Shown: positions 27,301 to 36,358, numbered from the stretch's first letter. The stretch: DNA of 64,000 nucleotides from Streptomyces roseifaciens (GCF_001445655.1 NZ_LNBE01000001.1:125811-189810), one strand, 5' to 3'. The notes: generated from the letters alone by a model not told the origin. Numbers and translations: made by a program.

Positions 27301-28016
27301 TCCTGCGCGGGGTCCGAGTACCAGCCCACGACCTGGTAGTTCACGGTGGCGGTGTCGACACCGGTCAGCGGGTCGTGCAGGGAGAAGACGTTCTCGTGGT
27401 ACGGCTGGTAGACGTGGAAGGTCATGATGCCGGGGCCGACCGCGGTGAGGAACAGTTCCTTGCGCGAGGCGTCGGTGGGTTCGCTCCACGCGGTGCCGTC
27501 TGCGCCGATGGGCTGCTTCTTGCCGATCTGCGTGGTGATGATCGTCGAGCGGTACGGCGTGTTCGCCGGGTCTCCGGCGTTCGGCCTGACGGGGTGGATG
27601 AAGCGCGACGTGCCGTCCTCGGGGTCCAGGTAGTCGCTCTCCACCACCCAGCCGGTGGTCAGGTCGTCCCTGCCCTGCACCTGCCGGACGACGAGCCAGC
27701 GGTTGGGGACGAGCGGGAACTCCGTACGCCCGCCCGGGGTGCGCGCGCCGCCCTGGCGCAGCGCGTCGGGCAGCTCCCAGCGCACGTGGACGCCGTCGTA
27801 CTTCTTGTAGGCGTCGTCGCTCTCGCCCTCCTTGGTGGCGTTCCACTGGTCCTCGTCGGTGAACGGGGCCACCTCGGGGCTGAGACTGTGCCGCAGCAGA
27901 TTGAAGTTGGGCCGCCAGCGGCGGAAGCCCTGGCCGTCGCGCTGGCGCAGGTCTTGGTTGACCACCAGGGCGTCCACGTTCACCGGGACGATGAGGGTGT
28001 CGTCGCGGTCAGCCAT
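24378..28016 (-). CDS. Giant protein of unknown function (1212 aa)
   Basis: I do not recognise a family. The protein is soluble, acidic and Trp-rich, with no signal peptide. The start is MADRDDTLIVPVNVDALVVN. Residues about 400-470 are helical and charged, with EAERELTALQQRLYALWWMHSL and a second helix of VAAAQDDLRNKKQKD, suggesting a coiled-coil hairpin; the flanking parts are beta-rich. Many segments (FLVPLPQHTMSGGLERHA, LSIVDEFGQSLDVLLPG) resemble structural rather than catalytic proteins. Its start overlaps the end of the upstream 785-aa gene by eight bases, so the two are co-translated. Confidence 0.75.
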   Translation of the reverse strand: MADRDDTLIVPVNVDALVVNQDLRQRDGQGFRRWRPNFNLLRHSLSPEVAPFTDEDQWNATKEGESDDAYKKYDGVHVRWELPDALRQGGARTPGGRTEFPLVPNRWLVVRQVQGRDDLTTGWVVESDYLDPEDGTSRFIHPVRPNAGDPANTPYRSTIITTQIGKKQPIGADGTAWSEPTDASRKELFLTAVGPGIMTFHVYQPYHENVFSLHDPLTGVDTATVNYQVVGWYSDPAQEELRRRLDVTGATAGSVLAGLGWTVADLPEKWTPGSTAYCGRAVQVQWDRSGTAPDSDRPQKADVRDRIAVGSSADEAHAALVAKARAALPEGSGNAIDHTTDPALLHALAGGFLNTLDEPDGDVVTAQAMHKGWFQQLPGGYVWRLADTNGKGNASGDPKSVTWSGVTPEQEAWLAELNGHQNAYDEAERELTALQQRLYALWWMHSLPLIPPQYSRDRLRAEIDPSNEDGLAARVAAAQDDLRNKKQKDITDCINGHPLPDGYELRKETLPPFYQATDPTVVLAGAKSHTAHKPLAGDGSPLPCRMPSQIVGDGRANPFAPLTTGSGLPSVVPALLIEFACVIDPKNAGKYTPDIAPAPWRQPWKPLLFQWRVDHWQVPYGDLNDPNWTFDGSHYQWTKGSAAANAIEVTGRRFLVPLPQHTMSGGLERHAADHPDAETAEALTAAAAQIKDLDLLSQRLDGLTDAFALRDPAPGVSPPGRIGELIGDAFRHLPDPGKLPEPFKGWQDSGFTQIRAGQFELRRLSIVDEFGQSLDVLLPGDADNFVPKVGDSLHTNGKTVEPTNPGRFVQLPPRLLQAARLRFDFVAEHDDAQLVDLTANTTPVGAWIVPNYVDRSLLCYAPTGEPLGELRVELREDGGGNVTTALGWGPLPDSRVRTIDDLRDSRPQLHAFARELAAKGPDAFADLLDTVDQALAGIDPGNPYGDEVLGALLGRPLALVRVRLGFELDGLPVADAGWQYALDWRTQAAWGTRPDGKPTPPEMAHLDYRWPVRLGNAGQKGDGLIGYFSEGDYGTFYAVAKPETRTTYVAESDTNRPRLRADSTQQTHLTLLLDPQATVHATTDVLPVTKLQLPSRFTRTAMAAMQVALRLSPVLTTTRKVPAKDVGADAGAGAGGASAGFVNALAMPHPTSPQGTWDWAELVVPDVPAGADPAAQWAHEPIVQIDQTARLDEDGPTVRTGFLRLTGGFDTK

Positions 28017-30366
28017 TGGGGTGGTCTCCTGTCGTGGTGAGGTTCTGCTCTTGGGCAGCGGTGGTGAAGGTGCGGCGCTGCGCGGCGTTGATCATCTGGA
28101 TGGCGAACTCGGCGGGGGTCAGCGGCCGGTCCTTGATGCCCAGGGCCTTCCCCAGCCCGTCGGCGAGTTTCGCGACGTTCAGCACGGCGTCGGGGTCGGC
28201 GGGGGTGCCAGGAGCGCGCAGGTAGTCGCCGAGCCCGGGCGTCGCCGGGAAGGGATACCGCTTCGGGTCCAGTTCCTTCCCGAGGTCGTCCCCCGAGAGG
28301 GCCCGCAGCCGGATGATGCCGTCCTTGACCGGATCGGTTTCGTCGTCGTTGTCCGGCTCGTCGATGCCGAAGTGGACGCCCTGCTGCGGCTCGGCGATCT
28401 CGACCCGGCCCGGCACACCCTCGACGAGGACGAGGAGGACGTCGTCGGCGAGCGCCTCGCGGCGCAGGATCGGCAGGATCGTTTCACCGTCGGTCGCCCC
28501 AGGGTTCGCGTACGGGCGGACCTCCAGCGCGGGCCAGCCGCTGACGAGCTGCGAACGCAGCAGGAGACCCGTGACGGGCGCGGTGAACGGCGGCAGCGGG
28601 GCCAGGCCCTTGGGCCCGAAGACCAGCTCGTCCGAGGTGAGGTCGCGGGTGTGGGCGAGTCCCACGCTCAGCGCGCCGTCGAGCAGCGTCGCGGTCCAGC
28701 CGGGGTCGACGTAGAAGAAGCGCAGGCTTTCCGAGGGCAGCATCCGCGTGTCGGGCACGAGGTGCGCGAACGGCACGCCCGTGAGGTTCCGCAGGCCGAG
28801 CAGCCGGTCCCGGACGAGAGCGAGGTCGTCGTCGTCCGCGTCCACCAGGGGCTTGTCCGCCGAGGTGAGCCGTGCGTGCAGCTCCGCGTCGGCGCGCAGG
28901 CGCTCCACGGTGAGGCCGGCGGTGGCGGGCAGCGTGGTCGCAGCCGGCGCGGGGGTGACGGCGGGGCGCCGTGCGAGGGCGGCGACGTCCTGCCGGGCGC
29001 GGGCCGGCGCGGTGAGGACCTCACCGAGGTGACCGGCGAGGCCGTTCGCCACCAGGTGCTCGATGCGCGCCCGCGCCCCGGTGGTCGCCTCGCGGCCCTT
29101 CTTCTCCGCCGCCTGTTGCACCTTGCCGCGCAGGCGCAGCAGCGCCGCGCCGAACTGGTGGTCGGCCAGGGCGACGCCCCGGCCCGCGGTGAACGCGGTC
29201 GCGAGGCTGACGTCGTAGACCCCGTACTGCTCCAGGTGGATCAGCGCCTCGGCTGCGCAGCGACGGCGTTGGCGATCGGACTGCGGCTCGGCCGGCCGGG
29301 GGATCAGCGGGCCCCGGTACCAGCCGAAGGTGGAGCGCCCGGACTCGGTGCGGCACGAGACCGGCAGATAGCCCCGGCCGAGCCGGTCGGTGACCTCCTG
29401 CTGGTCGGACCCGGACAGCGGCCGGTCGGGCAGCGGTACGCGCAGCAGCAGCGCGGAGCCGTCCTCGCCCTCGCCGTCCACGAAGTGCTCGGTGAGCGCG
29501 GCGAATCCGGGTGCGTGGTCGGGGATCGTCTCGAACGCCCACGACCACAGCGAGATCAGCCGCACCGCCTGCTCGGGGCCCTCCGTCTCCTTGGCGCCGC
29601 CGGGCAGATACGGCAGCCAGCCCTCCAGGGAGACGAGGTGTGCGACGTAGCGGCCGCCCGTGGCGCGGGGCAGCCGGTTGCCGACCACGACCGCGTAGTC
29701 GCCCACCTGGTTCAGGTCGTCGCCCAGCGCGGCACGCTGGTGCTGTTCGTTGACCCGGCGCACGTGGGTCAGGAGGGGCAGTTCGCCCTGGGTGGGGGCG
29801 ACGGCGCGGAATACGGTCCTGGGCACCAGGAGGGTGCGGCACGCCTTCTGCTTGTCGTCGTCAGTGATCGGGTCCGCGTGCTGGTCGAACGGGGGCAGGA
29901 GGACGCCGTCCTCGGTGCCGGTCAGGTCGGCCACCGTCCGCGCATCGGTCTGCCCGAGGCAGTGCGGGTCGGTGCCGGGCAGCTCGCCCTCGCCGAAGAC
30001 GAGGAGGGCCAGCCACGGCAGGCGCGTGCCATCCTGGGCCGTCGCCTCGTCCCGTTCCCACGGCAGGGTCGCGCGGTCGAGCGTGACGTGCGGCAGCACG
30101 TCGTCGTACAGGCCGCTGGCGCCCGGCGTCGGGTACGCGCCGTGGATCCACTCCGGCTGCACGGTGAAGCGCGGCGCGCGGACCTCCACCTCCTGGGTCA
30201 CCGGGGTGTCCAGGTAGTTGTCCGTGTCGACCCGGTTGCCGCCCTTGGTGAGGGACTGGTGCGCGGTGAGGGTGTAGCGCCCGGCGGTGAGCTTGGGCAC
30301 CAGCGAGTCGACGAACTGCACGTTCAGCGACGGGTCGGGATCCAGGGCGTATTCGGAGGGGCTCAT
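28009..30366 (-). CDS. Large protein of unknown function (785 aa)
   Basis: No family is recognised with confidence. The N-terminal third is beta-rich (GRYTLTAHQSL, FTVQPEWIHGAYP), the middle is helical with Ala and Arg, and the C-terminal third contains LLRSQLVSGWPALEVRPYANP followed by LLVLVEGVPGRVEIAEPQQGVHFG and the end segment LTPAEFAIQMINAAQRRTF. There is no signal peptide. The start codon overlaps the stop of the 1614-aa gene by four bases (ATGA), and its own end overlaps the next gene, so the three form a tightly coupled translation unit. Confidence 0.75.
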   Translation of the reverse strand: MSPSEYALDPDPSLNVQFVDSLVPKLTAGRYTLTAHQSLTKGGNRVDTDNYLDTPVTQEVEVRAPRFTVQPEWIHGAYPTPGASGLYDDVLPHVTLDRATLPWERDEATAQDGTRLPWLALLVFGEGELPGTDPHCLGQTDARTVADLTGTEDGVLLPPFDQHADPITDDDKQKACRTLLVPRTVFRAVAPTQGELPLLTHVRRVNEQHQRAALGDDLNQVGDYAVVVGNRLPRATGGRYVAHLVSLEGWLPYLPGGAKETEGPEQAVRLISLWSWAFETIPDHAPGFAALTEHFVDGEGEDGSALLLRVPLPDRPLSGSDQQEVTDRLGRGYLPVSCRTESGRSTFGWYRGPLIPRPAEPQSDRQRRRCAAEALIHLEQYGVYDVSLATAFTAGRGVALADHQFGAALLRLRGKVQQAAEKKGREATTGARARIEHLVANGLAGHLGEVLTAPARARQDVAALARRPAVTPAPAATTLPATAGLTVERLRADAELHARLTSADKPLVDADDDDLALVRDRLLGLRNLTGVPFAHLVPDTRMLPSESLRFFYVDPGWTATLLDGALSVGLAHTRDLTSDELVFGPKGLAPLPPFTAPVTGLLLRSQLVSGWPALEVRPYANPGATDGETILPILRREALADDVLLVLVEGVPGRVEIAEPQQGVHFGIDEPDNDDETDPVKDGIIRLRALSGDDLGKELDPKRYPFPATPGLGDYLRAPGTPADPDAVLNVAKLADGLGKALGIKDRPLTPAEFAIQMINAAQRRTFTTAAQEQNLTTTGDHPNG

Positions 30367-33300
30367 GCCGCACCGCCTTCGGTGATTCGGGTGACGCTGG
30401 GAACCGCCGGGGTGTCGGTGACCGTCGGCGGTACGGTGACGGCGAGCGCCACCGGGTCGTCCTTGAGGGGGACGGTGACGGGGAGCAGGACCGGCGGGTC
30501 CGACACGACGTCCACGACGTGGAGCGGCAGGGCCTCCCGGTCCTCCGGGCCCTTCGCCCGGGCGACGTACAGCCGGTCACCGGCGGCGGACACCGCGAGC
30601 GCGATGGGCCGCGCGCCCACCCACACGGGCTCGGCGGCTTCCCGCGGCAGGTCGCCGGACGTGTCGAAGACCGAGACGGTGCCGGTCACGGCGTTCGCCA
30701 CGTACAGCCGCTTGCCATCGGCGGAAGCGACGAGCGCGCTCGGGGCGGTGCCCGTGCGCAAGGTGGCGGCGACCGCCTTGGCGGTGACGTCGATGACGGT
30801 CACCGTGGACCTGCCCGGGTTGAGTGCGTACACCCAGCGGCCCTTGGGGTCCGCGGCGAGGCGCGTGGGGGAGGGGCCTGCCGGCAGGTACGCCTTCGCG
30901 GTGGGGTTGACCAGACTGCTGACGTCCACCTTCACGACGCAGTCTTCCTCCGGCAGCGCAATGTAGACCGACTTGTCCCAGGGCAGGGCGGTGACCACGT
31001 CGGCGGGCTCGGCCGTCCTCCAGTCCGCTGTCAGAATGCCGTAGGTATGGCCCGAGGTCGGTGTGCCGCCCTGGAAGTCGAGGATCAGCATCTGATCCGG
31101 CTGCGCGTAGGTGACGTACGCCCACGCGTGGTCCGGCGAGAAGGCCATGCCCTTGGCATGCGTCGGAACCGAGAGCGAGCCGGGCTTCAGGTCGACTGCC
31201 TTCCCGGGTGGGTTGGCGGAGATGTCGAAGGCGTCGAAGTGCTCTCGTCCAGGGGAGGCGGTGGACAGGCGGCTGCCGTCCGGGCTGACGGCGAGGTGGG
31301 CCGGGCCCGGGTTCGCCAGCGTGATCGGCTCGTACACCGTCAGGCCCTGCGCGTCGACGGGCGTCACGGTCGCCCCCGCACCCAGCACGTACAGCCGCTC
31401 GCTCGCGGTCGGCGGGCCGGGTACCGGGGGCGCGGGCTGCGCCGTGACGTCGCCGGCCACGAGGCCGTCGGTGGCCGTGAGCCGTTCGTTGGCGCCGGGG
31501 CCGGGGCTCACGCCCAGGTAGTCCATCGCGGCGAAGAGCCGGTCGCGGGACTGGTCGACCAGTGCGCCGGTCCGGCCGCCGGTGACGGCACCCACGCGCG
31601 CGTGGGCCGCCGGAGCCGGCGCGCTTTCGGCGACGAGCTCCACGGCAACCGGCTGCGCGGGCTTGAGCTGGGCAGGCCCGAGCTGCGCGACGCCGGACTG
31701 CGCGACGCCGGACTCTGAGGGGGCGGATTCCGCGATGGCGGCCTTTGCGGTGGTCGGCTTCACCAGCGGCAGCTTGCCGTTGGGCGTGCGGTCGTCGTGC
31801 GCGATCGTCCCTGCCTTGATCGGCCCCGGAGTGCTGCCCTGCGTGGGCGGGGGCAGCCGCAGGTCGATGCCCGTCAGCTGGTCGTCGACGCGCTGCTTGC
31901 TGCCGATGTTCAGTTTGCCGTCGTACGGGCCCCACAGCGCGGCAGGCAGGCTCGCCGTGTTTCTCGTGCCGGTCCACTGGCTCAGGTCCTGGGCGCCTGC
32001 GTTCCTGCCGACGAGGGCGACGGTGAGCGTCGAGTCCAGCTTCTCGCCGCCGCCGTGCAGCGGGCGGATGTTGACGTCCGTGCCCTCGACCTTGTGCTGC
32101 TTGTCCTCGCCGAGGTACAGCGTGCCGACCGGGACGGCCGTGCGGACCGCGAAGGAGAAAACACCGGTGCCGACGGTCCACAGCCCCACCTCGTCCTTGG
32201 ACTCCTGCGGTATCAGGCCGTCCATGGGCACGAGCCGGACGGCATCCCCGGGCGCGGGGAGCTGCTTGACGACGTCCGGCCACAGCGCGGCCTTGTCGTC
32301 GCCCGCGCTGCCGTCACCGAAGCCGATCGTGAAGGAGATGAACCAGAGGTGGACGGTGACCTCACCGCCCGTCGGCGGTCCCCAGAGGTGCAGGGACGCG
32401 CCGACCTCGACGCTGATCGTCTCGCGCACCAGCCACAGGTCGAGCACGTAGCTGACGCCGATGCTCACGTCGATCCCGGCATCGAAGTGGAACGGGGCCC
32501 ACTCGATGAGGATGTGGGCGTGGGCCGTCAGCCAGGCGTGCAGGTCGCCGGAGCGGAAGTTCACGTCCAGCGCGCCACCGGCCATGATCGCGCCGGGGGT
32601 GAGCGCGAAGTACGAGCCGCCGCTGATGGTCAGCTCCGAGGTGACCGGCCAGTTGAAGCCCAGCCGCGGCACCTGCGGGTAGTAGGCGGGCACGGGGTAG
32701 TGGGGGTAGTAGCCGCCCAGCGTGAGGACGAAGTCGCCGGAGTTCGGGCCGTCGAACCAGGTGTACAGCGCGAATCCGCCGGTGAGCACGCACGCCTCGT
32801 CGAGGAGGAACGAGCCGGGTGCGAGCTGGGCGGTCAGCTTCAGCACGCCTTCACTGGCGCGGTACTTGGCGGACAGCCCCAGTCGCACCCGGGCGTACGC
32901 GGGCAGGGACTGGTCCTTGGGGAAGCGCGCCTCCGCCGTGCCGAGCACGGCGACGGCGAAGTCGTCACCGACCTCCAGCACCAGCAGCGCCTGGCCGTCG
33001 AGGAATTCGAAGACCTTGAACTCGAGTCCGGCTGCGAACCACAACTGCCCGGATGCGGATCGTACCCAGGGGACCTGGCCGTCCTGACCGTCCATCAGGT
33101 TGCTCAGGACCTTCAGTGGGTCGGTCTCCGGGGACGACATGTCCGCGAGGAACGGGAAGTTCAGTACCTCGTCGCCCTCGGGCAGCCGCAGGTCGGTGTT
33201 GAGCCCGAAGCCGGCCATGATGCCGGTGATCTGCACGGGCGGCGGGCCGCCGAACTCGCCGTTCACCTTGCCGAACAGGAAGAAGGACGGCTGATCGGGG

Positions 33301-35207
33301 TGCGCCGTGGGCCGTGCGTACGCGCCCAGCGCCGTGAGGCCGAACTCCTCCGCCGAAACGGCCAGCGCACCCTCGACCAACGGGTTGTACTTGTCACTGG
33401 TCCGGTTGACCAGGGCTCCCTTGATCGCCAGCGGCGGGCGGGAGTAGCCGACGCTCAGCCCGTCCAGCCGGAACTCCGACTGCACGGGCTTGGACAGGCG
33501 GATCCCCATCCCCAGACCGTCGACACCGACGCTGAGGCCGGCCATGCCGAGCGTGGCGTCGAAGAGCACCCACACGGTGTCGCCGGCGAGGCCCACGCCG
33601 ACGCGGCTCAGGTTCAGCGGGCCGACGTTGCGCTGGACCTTGACCCAGGCGACGAGGGGGAGCCCGGCGGGGGCGGCCGCTGCGTTCTGCGTGTCCTCGG
33701 TGTTCTCGGTGACGGGGGTGCCGTCCTGCGTGATCACCTGCGGCCGTGCGGGAGCCTGGGCGGGGGCCGTGGCCGTGCCGAGGGCCGGGGCCGGACCCGG
33801 GGCCTTGGGCTTCTTGCTGTTGCCACGGACGACGACCGATGTCGTCTCCGAGTGGCCGGGCAACTGGAGGTCGACCGTGAAGGCCAGACCCTTGCCCAGG
33901 CCGTCGGTGGGCAGCAGCGGCAGCGTGCCGTCGCTCGCCGCGAGCGCCTTGTTGAGCTCGCGGACGCGGGCGGTGTCCAGTGGGTCGGAGGTGAGCAGGA
34001 CGCCCAGCCCGCACACGCCGAGGTCCTGGCCTTCGGGTATCTGCCCGTGGAGCAAGGGCACGCCCGAGAGCCTGGCGTCCAGCCCGACGCCGACGCGCAG
34101 GGCCCACGCGCGGGTGCCGCCGGTGGGCCGGTCCGACACGACGACGAGCGAGCCGCCGTCCTTCTCCTTCGCGGCGAACACGATGGACCTGCGGGCGGAC
34201 GCATATCCGACCGTGAGGCCGGTGACGGCCAGACCGGCCAGGAACGCCGGCGGTTCCGCCACGCCCAGCAGGGCCGCGACGTCGGTGAAGGTCACGCCCT
34301 TGGAGTCCTCGCAGCTCGCGCTGAACTCGGCGTGCTGGGCGTCCTTGACGGCGAACGTGAGCGTGCGGACGTCGTTGTCCGGAGCGGGAGCGGGAGCGGG
34401 AGCGGGAGCGGGAGCGGGAGCGGGAACGGCCAGGACCAGGGTCCCCTCGTATTCCTGGTCGTACGTCTGGCTGTCGCCGGACTTGGACAGGGTCGCCTTG
34501 ACGTCGAGGTCGGCCGTGGCGTCGCCCAGCGGGAACCCGGCGTCCACCTCGATCCGGAATCCCTTGAAGTCCTGGCCCCGGTCGTAGGCCAGCATGAGGC
34601 GATGCAGGGCGATGCCCTTCAGGACGGGCGGCGGGGTGACGCCGAACAGTCCGAAGAGCGCCTCGGCGACGTGCCATTCCCTTCCGGCCTCGGGCTCCAC
34701 GACGAATGCGTAGCTGGTCCGGTCCGCTGCGAAGTCGAGGGCGCAGGTGATGAGGAGCGGATCCCCGCCGCCGGCGGCGAGCGCAGCCTGTGCGTAGAGC
34801 TCGCGGACCGCAGCACCGTCCACGATGCGGATTTCGTAGACGAGCAGGACGTCCTGCAGACCCAGGGTGCCGAGGACGGACATCACGGCGTGCTTCTTCA
34901 GCGAGAGCCCGATCTGGACACCGGTGACGGGGGCGTCGTCGGGGTTCGCCTCGTCATCACTGAAGAACCAGAGGGAGAGGTTCGGGGTTTCCTTGGTGAT
35001 GATTCCGGTGACGCAGAGATTGTTCGGGTCCGGGACCATCTCGGTGAGGGTGGTCCCCATGGTGAACCACTTCGAAAGGGCGTCGAGGTTCACCGCGCCC
35101 TTGAGGTCCCCTAACTCGTCCGGGAGCCCGTCGGGCAGCGCCAGTTCCGGGGTGGGAGGCGAAAGGCTTTTAAGCCATTCCTTGAGTTCGCCGACGGTCA
35201 TCGCCAC
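30363..35207 (-). CDS. Giant DUF6603-like protein with C-terminal beta-propeller (1614 aa)
   Basis: The start is a GTG with GGAGGA seven bases upstream. Residues 260-276 are an (Ala-Pro) linker encoded by a hexanucleotide repeat. Residues of about 530-980 are a beta-rich region with FNWPVTSELTISGGSYFAL and WLTAHAHILIEWAPFHFDAG, then LHLWGPPTGGEVTVHLW; from memory this matches the family catalogued as DUF6603, which also occurs in fungi and has no known function. After a Pro/Ala-rich linker, residues 1265-1590 carry YVTN-type propeller repeats such as GKRLYVANAVTGTVSVFD. No export signal is visible. It is first in the four-gene operon. Confidence 0.8.
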   Translation of the reverse strand: MAMTVGELKEWLKSLSPPTPELALPDGLPDELGDLKGAVNLDALSKWFTMGTTLTEMVPDPNNLCVTGIITKETPNLSLWFFSDDEANPDDAPVTGVQIGLSLKKHAVMSVLGTLGLQDVLLVYEIRIVDGAAVRELYAQAALAAGGGDPLLITCALDFAADRTSYAFVVEPEAGREWHVAEALFGLFGVTPPPVLKGIALHRLMLAYDRGQDFKGFRIEVDAGFPLGDATADLDVKATLSKSGDSQTYDQEYEGTLVLAVPAPAPAPAPAPAPAPDNDVRTLTFAVKDAQHAEFSASCEDSKGVTFTDVAALLGVAEPPAFLAGLAVTGLTVGYASARRSIVFAAKEKDGGSLVVVSDRPTGGTRAWALRVGVGLDARLSGVPLLHGQIPEGQDLGVCGLGVLLTSDPLDTARVRELNKALAASDGTLPLLPTDGLGKGLAFTVDLQLPGHSETTSVVVRGNSKKPKAPGPAPALGTATAPAQAPARPQVITQDGTPVTENTEDTQNAAAAPAGLPLVAWVKVQRNVGPLNLSRVGVGLAGDTVWVLFDATLGMAGLSVGVDGLGMGIRLSKPVQSEFRLDGLSVGYSRPPLAIKGALVNRTSDKYNPLVEGALAVSAEEFGLTALGAYARPTAHPDQPSFFLFGKVNGEFGGPPPVQITGIMAGFGLNTDLRLPEGDEVLNFPFLADMSSPETDPLKVLSNLMDGQDGQVPWVRSASGQLWFAAGLEFKVFEFLDGQALLVLEVGDDFAVAVLGTAEARFPKDQSLPAYARVRLGLSAKYRASEGVLKLTAQLAPGSFLLDEACVLTGGFALYTWFDGPNSGDFVLTLGGYYPHYPVPAYYPQVPRLGFNWPVTSELTISGGSYFALTPGAIMAGGALDVNFRSGDLHAWLTAHAHILIEWAPFHFDAGIDVSIGVSYVLDLWLVRETISVEVGASLHLWGPPTGGEVTVHLWFISFTIGFGDGSAGDDKAALWPDVVKQLPAPGDAVRLVPMDGLIPQESKDEVGLWTVGTGVFSFAVRTAVPVGTLYLGEDKQHKVEGTDVNIRPLHGGGEKLDSTLTVALVGRNAGAQDLSQWTGTRNTASLPAALWGPYDGKLNIGSKQRVDDQLTGIDLRLPPPTQGSTPGPIKAGTIAHDDRTPNGKLPLVKPTTAKAAIAESAPSESGVAQSGVAQLGPAQLKPAQPVAVELVAESAPAPAAHARVGAVTGGRTGALVDQSRDRLFAAMDYLGVSPGPGANERLTATDGLVAGDVTAQPAPPVPGPPTASERLYVLGAGATVTPVDAQGLTVYEPITLANPGPAHLAVSPDGSRLSTASPGREHFDAFDISANPPGKAVDLKPGSLSVPTHAKGMAFSPDHAWAYVTYAQPDQMLILDFQGGTPTSGHTYGILTADWRTAEPADVVTALPWDKSVYIALPEEDCVVKVDVSSLVNPTAKAYLPAGPSPTRLAADPKGRWVYALNPGRSTVTVIDVTAKAVAATLRTGTAPSALVASADGKRLYVANAVTGTVSVFDTSGDLPREAAEPVWVGARPIALAVSAAGDRLYVARAKGPEDREALPLHVVDVVSDPPVLLPVTVPLKDDPVALAVTVPPTVTDTPAVPSVTRITEGGAA
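34381..34428. repeat. GGAGCG hexanucleotide repeat, seven perfect copies and one altered
   Basis: Seven perfect copies run from 34381 to 34422 and a GGAACG copy follows. It encodes the Ala-Pro linker of the giant 1614-aa protein. As a six-base unit it can change length without shifting the frame. Confidence 0.9.
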
Positions 35208-35629
35208 AACGCATTCCTCCCTGACCGATTGGCCGCGCCGGGCACGGGCCGCCGTGAGTATGTGGATGTGAAATTCGGGCGCACACTATCAACGGCCGAA
35301 TCCGGAGCGGCGATGATCAAGCCAGGTGGTGCGCGGGAGGACGCGGAGCTTTCGTCGGATTCCACGGTGAAATCCAACTGTTGACCGTTTTGTCGATATG
35401 TGTGACGAGCTGTCACCAATGCCTGCCGGAAAGCTGCTGCGACCTGCGGTGGATCGCGACCGGGTGGGCCGAAAGCGGACCCGGGGATGACCTTCGCGGG
35501 GTGGTGGCGTCGCGACCGAGCGTTACGTGATCACGTCCAAAAGTAGTCGCTGCGCTTCGGTGCGCGCCCGGTGGCCGGGCCGCCACGTGCTATTTTCCCC
35601 GCGCCACGGAAAACTGACGGAGGGTGGAC
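35208..35629. other. Divergent promoter region of the giant operon
   Basis: About 420 bases with clearly more A and T than the flanks, between the giant operon and the divergent zinc-motif gene. No open frame is credible. I could not find a convincing inverted repeat to nominate as an operator. Confidence 0.5.
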
Positions 35630-36358
35630 ATGGCAAAAACAAAGCCCCGGATCCCGAATCGGGAAGCGAATCTCCGGCACGGCGGATACGCGTCCGACAC
35701 GTGCCCCCGCTGCGGTCATGTGAGAAGCGGGAGCAAACCGCGACACAGCGTTCCGGAACTTGTCGACAGCAAGCAACTGAGGGACGCCGTCGGCGAGATA
35801 TACCACGCGATGCAGGCGGACAAGAAGCTGGCCCCGGATGCTGCCGTCATGCTCGGAGTGCTGGAAGCGCGAATAGGCGGAACCGAGTACTACCTTGCGG
35901 CTTGCAGCAGCGGGCTCATCGATGTCGGCCCATACCTCAAGGAGATCACCTACCACAAGGGTGCCTGGCGAGTCGCAAACCCGGATGTCCCCAGCGTCGA
36001 GCACAATCCGCTGAAGTGGAGGGGGGAATGGAAGACCGTCAAGGGGAAGCAGGTGGACATCCCCTTGACGGCGAACGGCGTGGAAATACCGCGTATCGGC
36101 CAGACCTGCGCGGCCGTCAAACTGCTGCTCGAACTGGGAAACCGCGTTGCGCAATCCGGAAAGCAGGGCGAGGGCGAGGTGGACTACGTCCGCATGAGCG
36201 AGCAGTACTACGTGGGCCCCGAGAACACGACTGCCTCACGTGAGTGGCACGGGAAGGGCGCGACCTGCTCATGGACGGCGCACTCGTGCGGCCCGTGCAA
36301 CATCCGCATCCCCTACCTGATCTGTGACGTCACTTCCAACTGGATCGAGAACGCCTGA
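35630..36358 (+). CDS. Unknown protein with N-terminal CPRCGH motif and C-terminal cysteine cluster
   Basis: The 242-aa product starts at an ATG with GGAGGG five bases upstream. A CPRCGH motif at about residues 25-30 suggests a zinc-binding knuckle. The C-terminus holds TCSWTAHSCGPCNIRIPYLIC, with a CGPC pair. A PCxxC-like pattern and an upstream TCAAVKLLLELG helix faintly recall nucleic-acid deaminases, but the catalytic Glu expected in that helix is absent, so I do not assign that function. It has no signal peptide and is divergent from the giant operon. Lower GC than its neighbours may mark transfer. Confidence 0.7.
   Translation: MAKTKPRIPNREANLRHGGYASDTCPRCGHVRSGSKPRHSVPELVDSKQLRDAVGEIYHAMQADKKLAPDAAVMLGVLEARIGGTEYYLAACSSGLIDVGPYLKEITYHKGAWRVANPDVPSVEHNPLKWRGEWKTVKGKQVDIPLTANGVEIPRIGQTCAAVKLLLELGNRVAQSGKQGEGEVDYVRMSEQYYVGPENTTASREWHGKGATCSWTAHSCGPCNIRIPYLICDVTSNWIENA

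Noticed and set aside
24480..28040. A 1186-aa open frame on the plus strand
   Set aside because: It is antisense to the 1212-aa gene of the giant operon and consists of Arg/Gly/Pro/Val-rich low-complexity sequence.
31797..35114. A 1105-aa open frame on the plus strand
   Set aside because: It is antisense to the propeller-containing giant gene, which has a ribosome site and recognisable repeats.
22945..35207. An extracellular contractile injection system or prophage
   Set aside because: There is no sheath, tube, spike, baseplate, AAA+ ATPase, terminase, portal or integrase; only fibre-like and propeller-like features exist.
35630..36358. A nucleic-acid deaminase
   Set aside because: A PCxxC-like pair is present, but the His/Cys-Ala-Glu catalytic motif is replaced by CAA, so the assignment would be unsupported.
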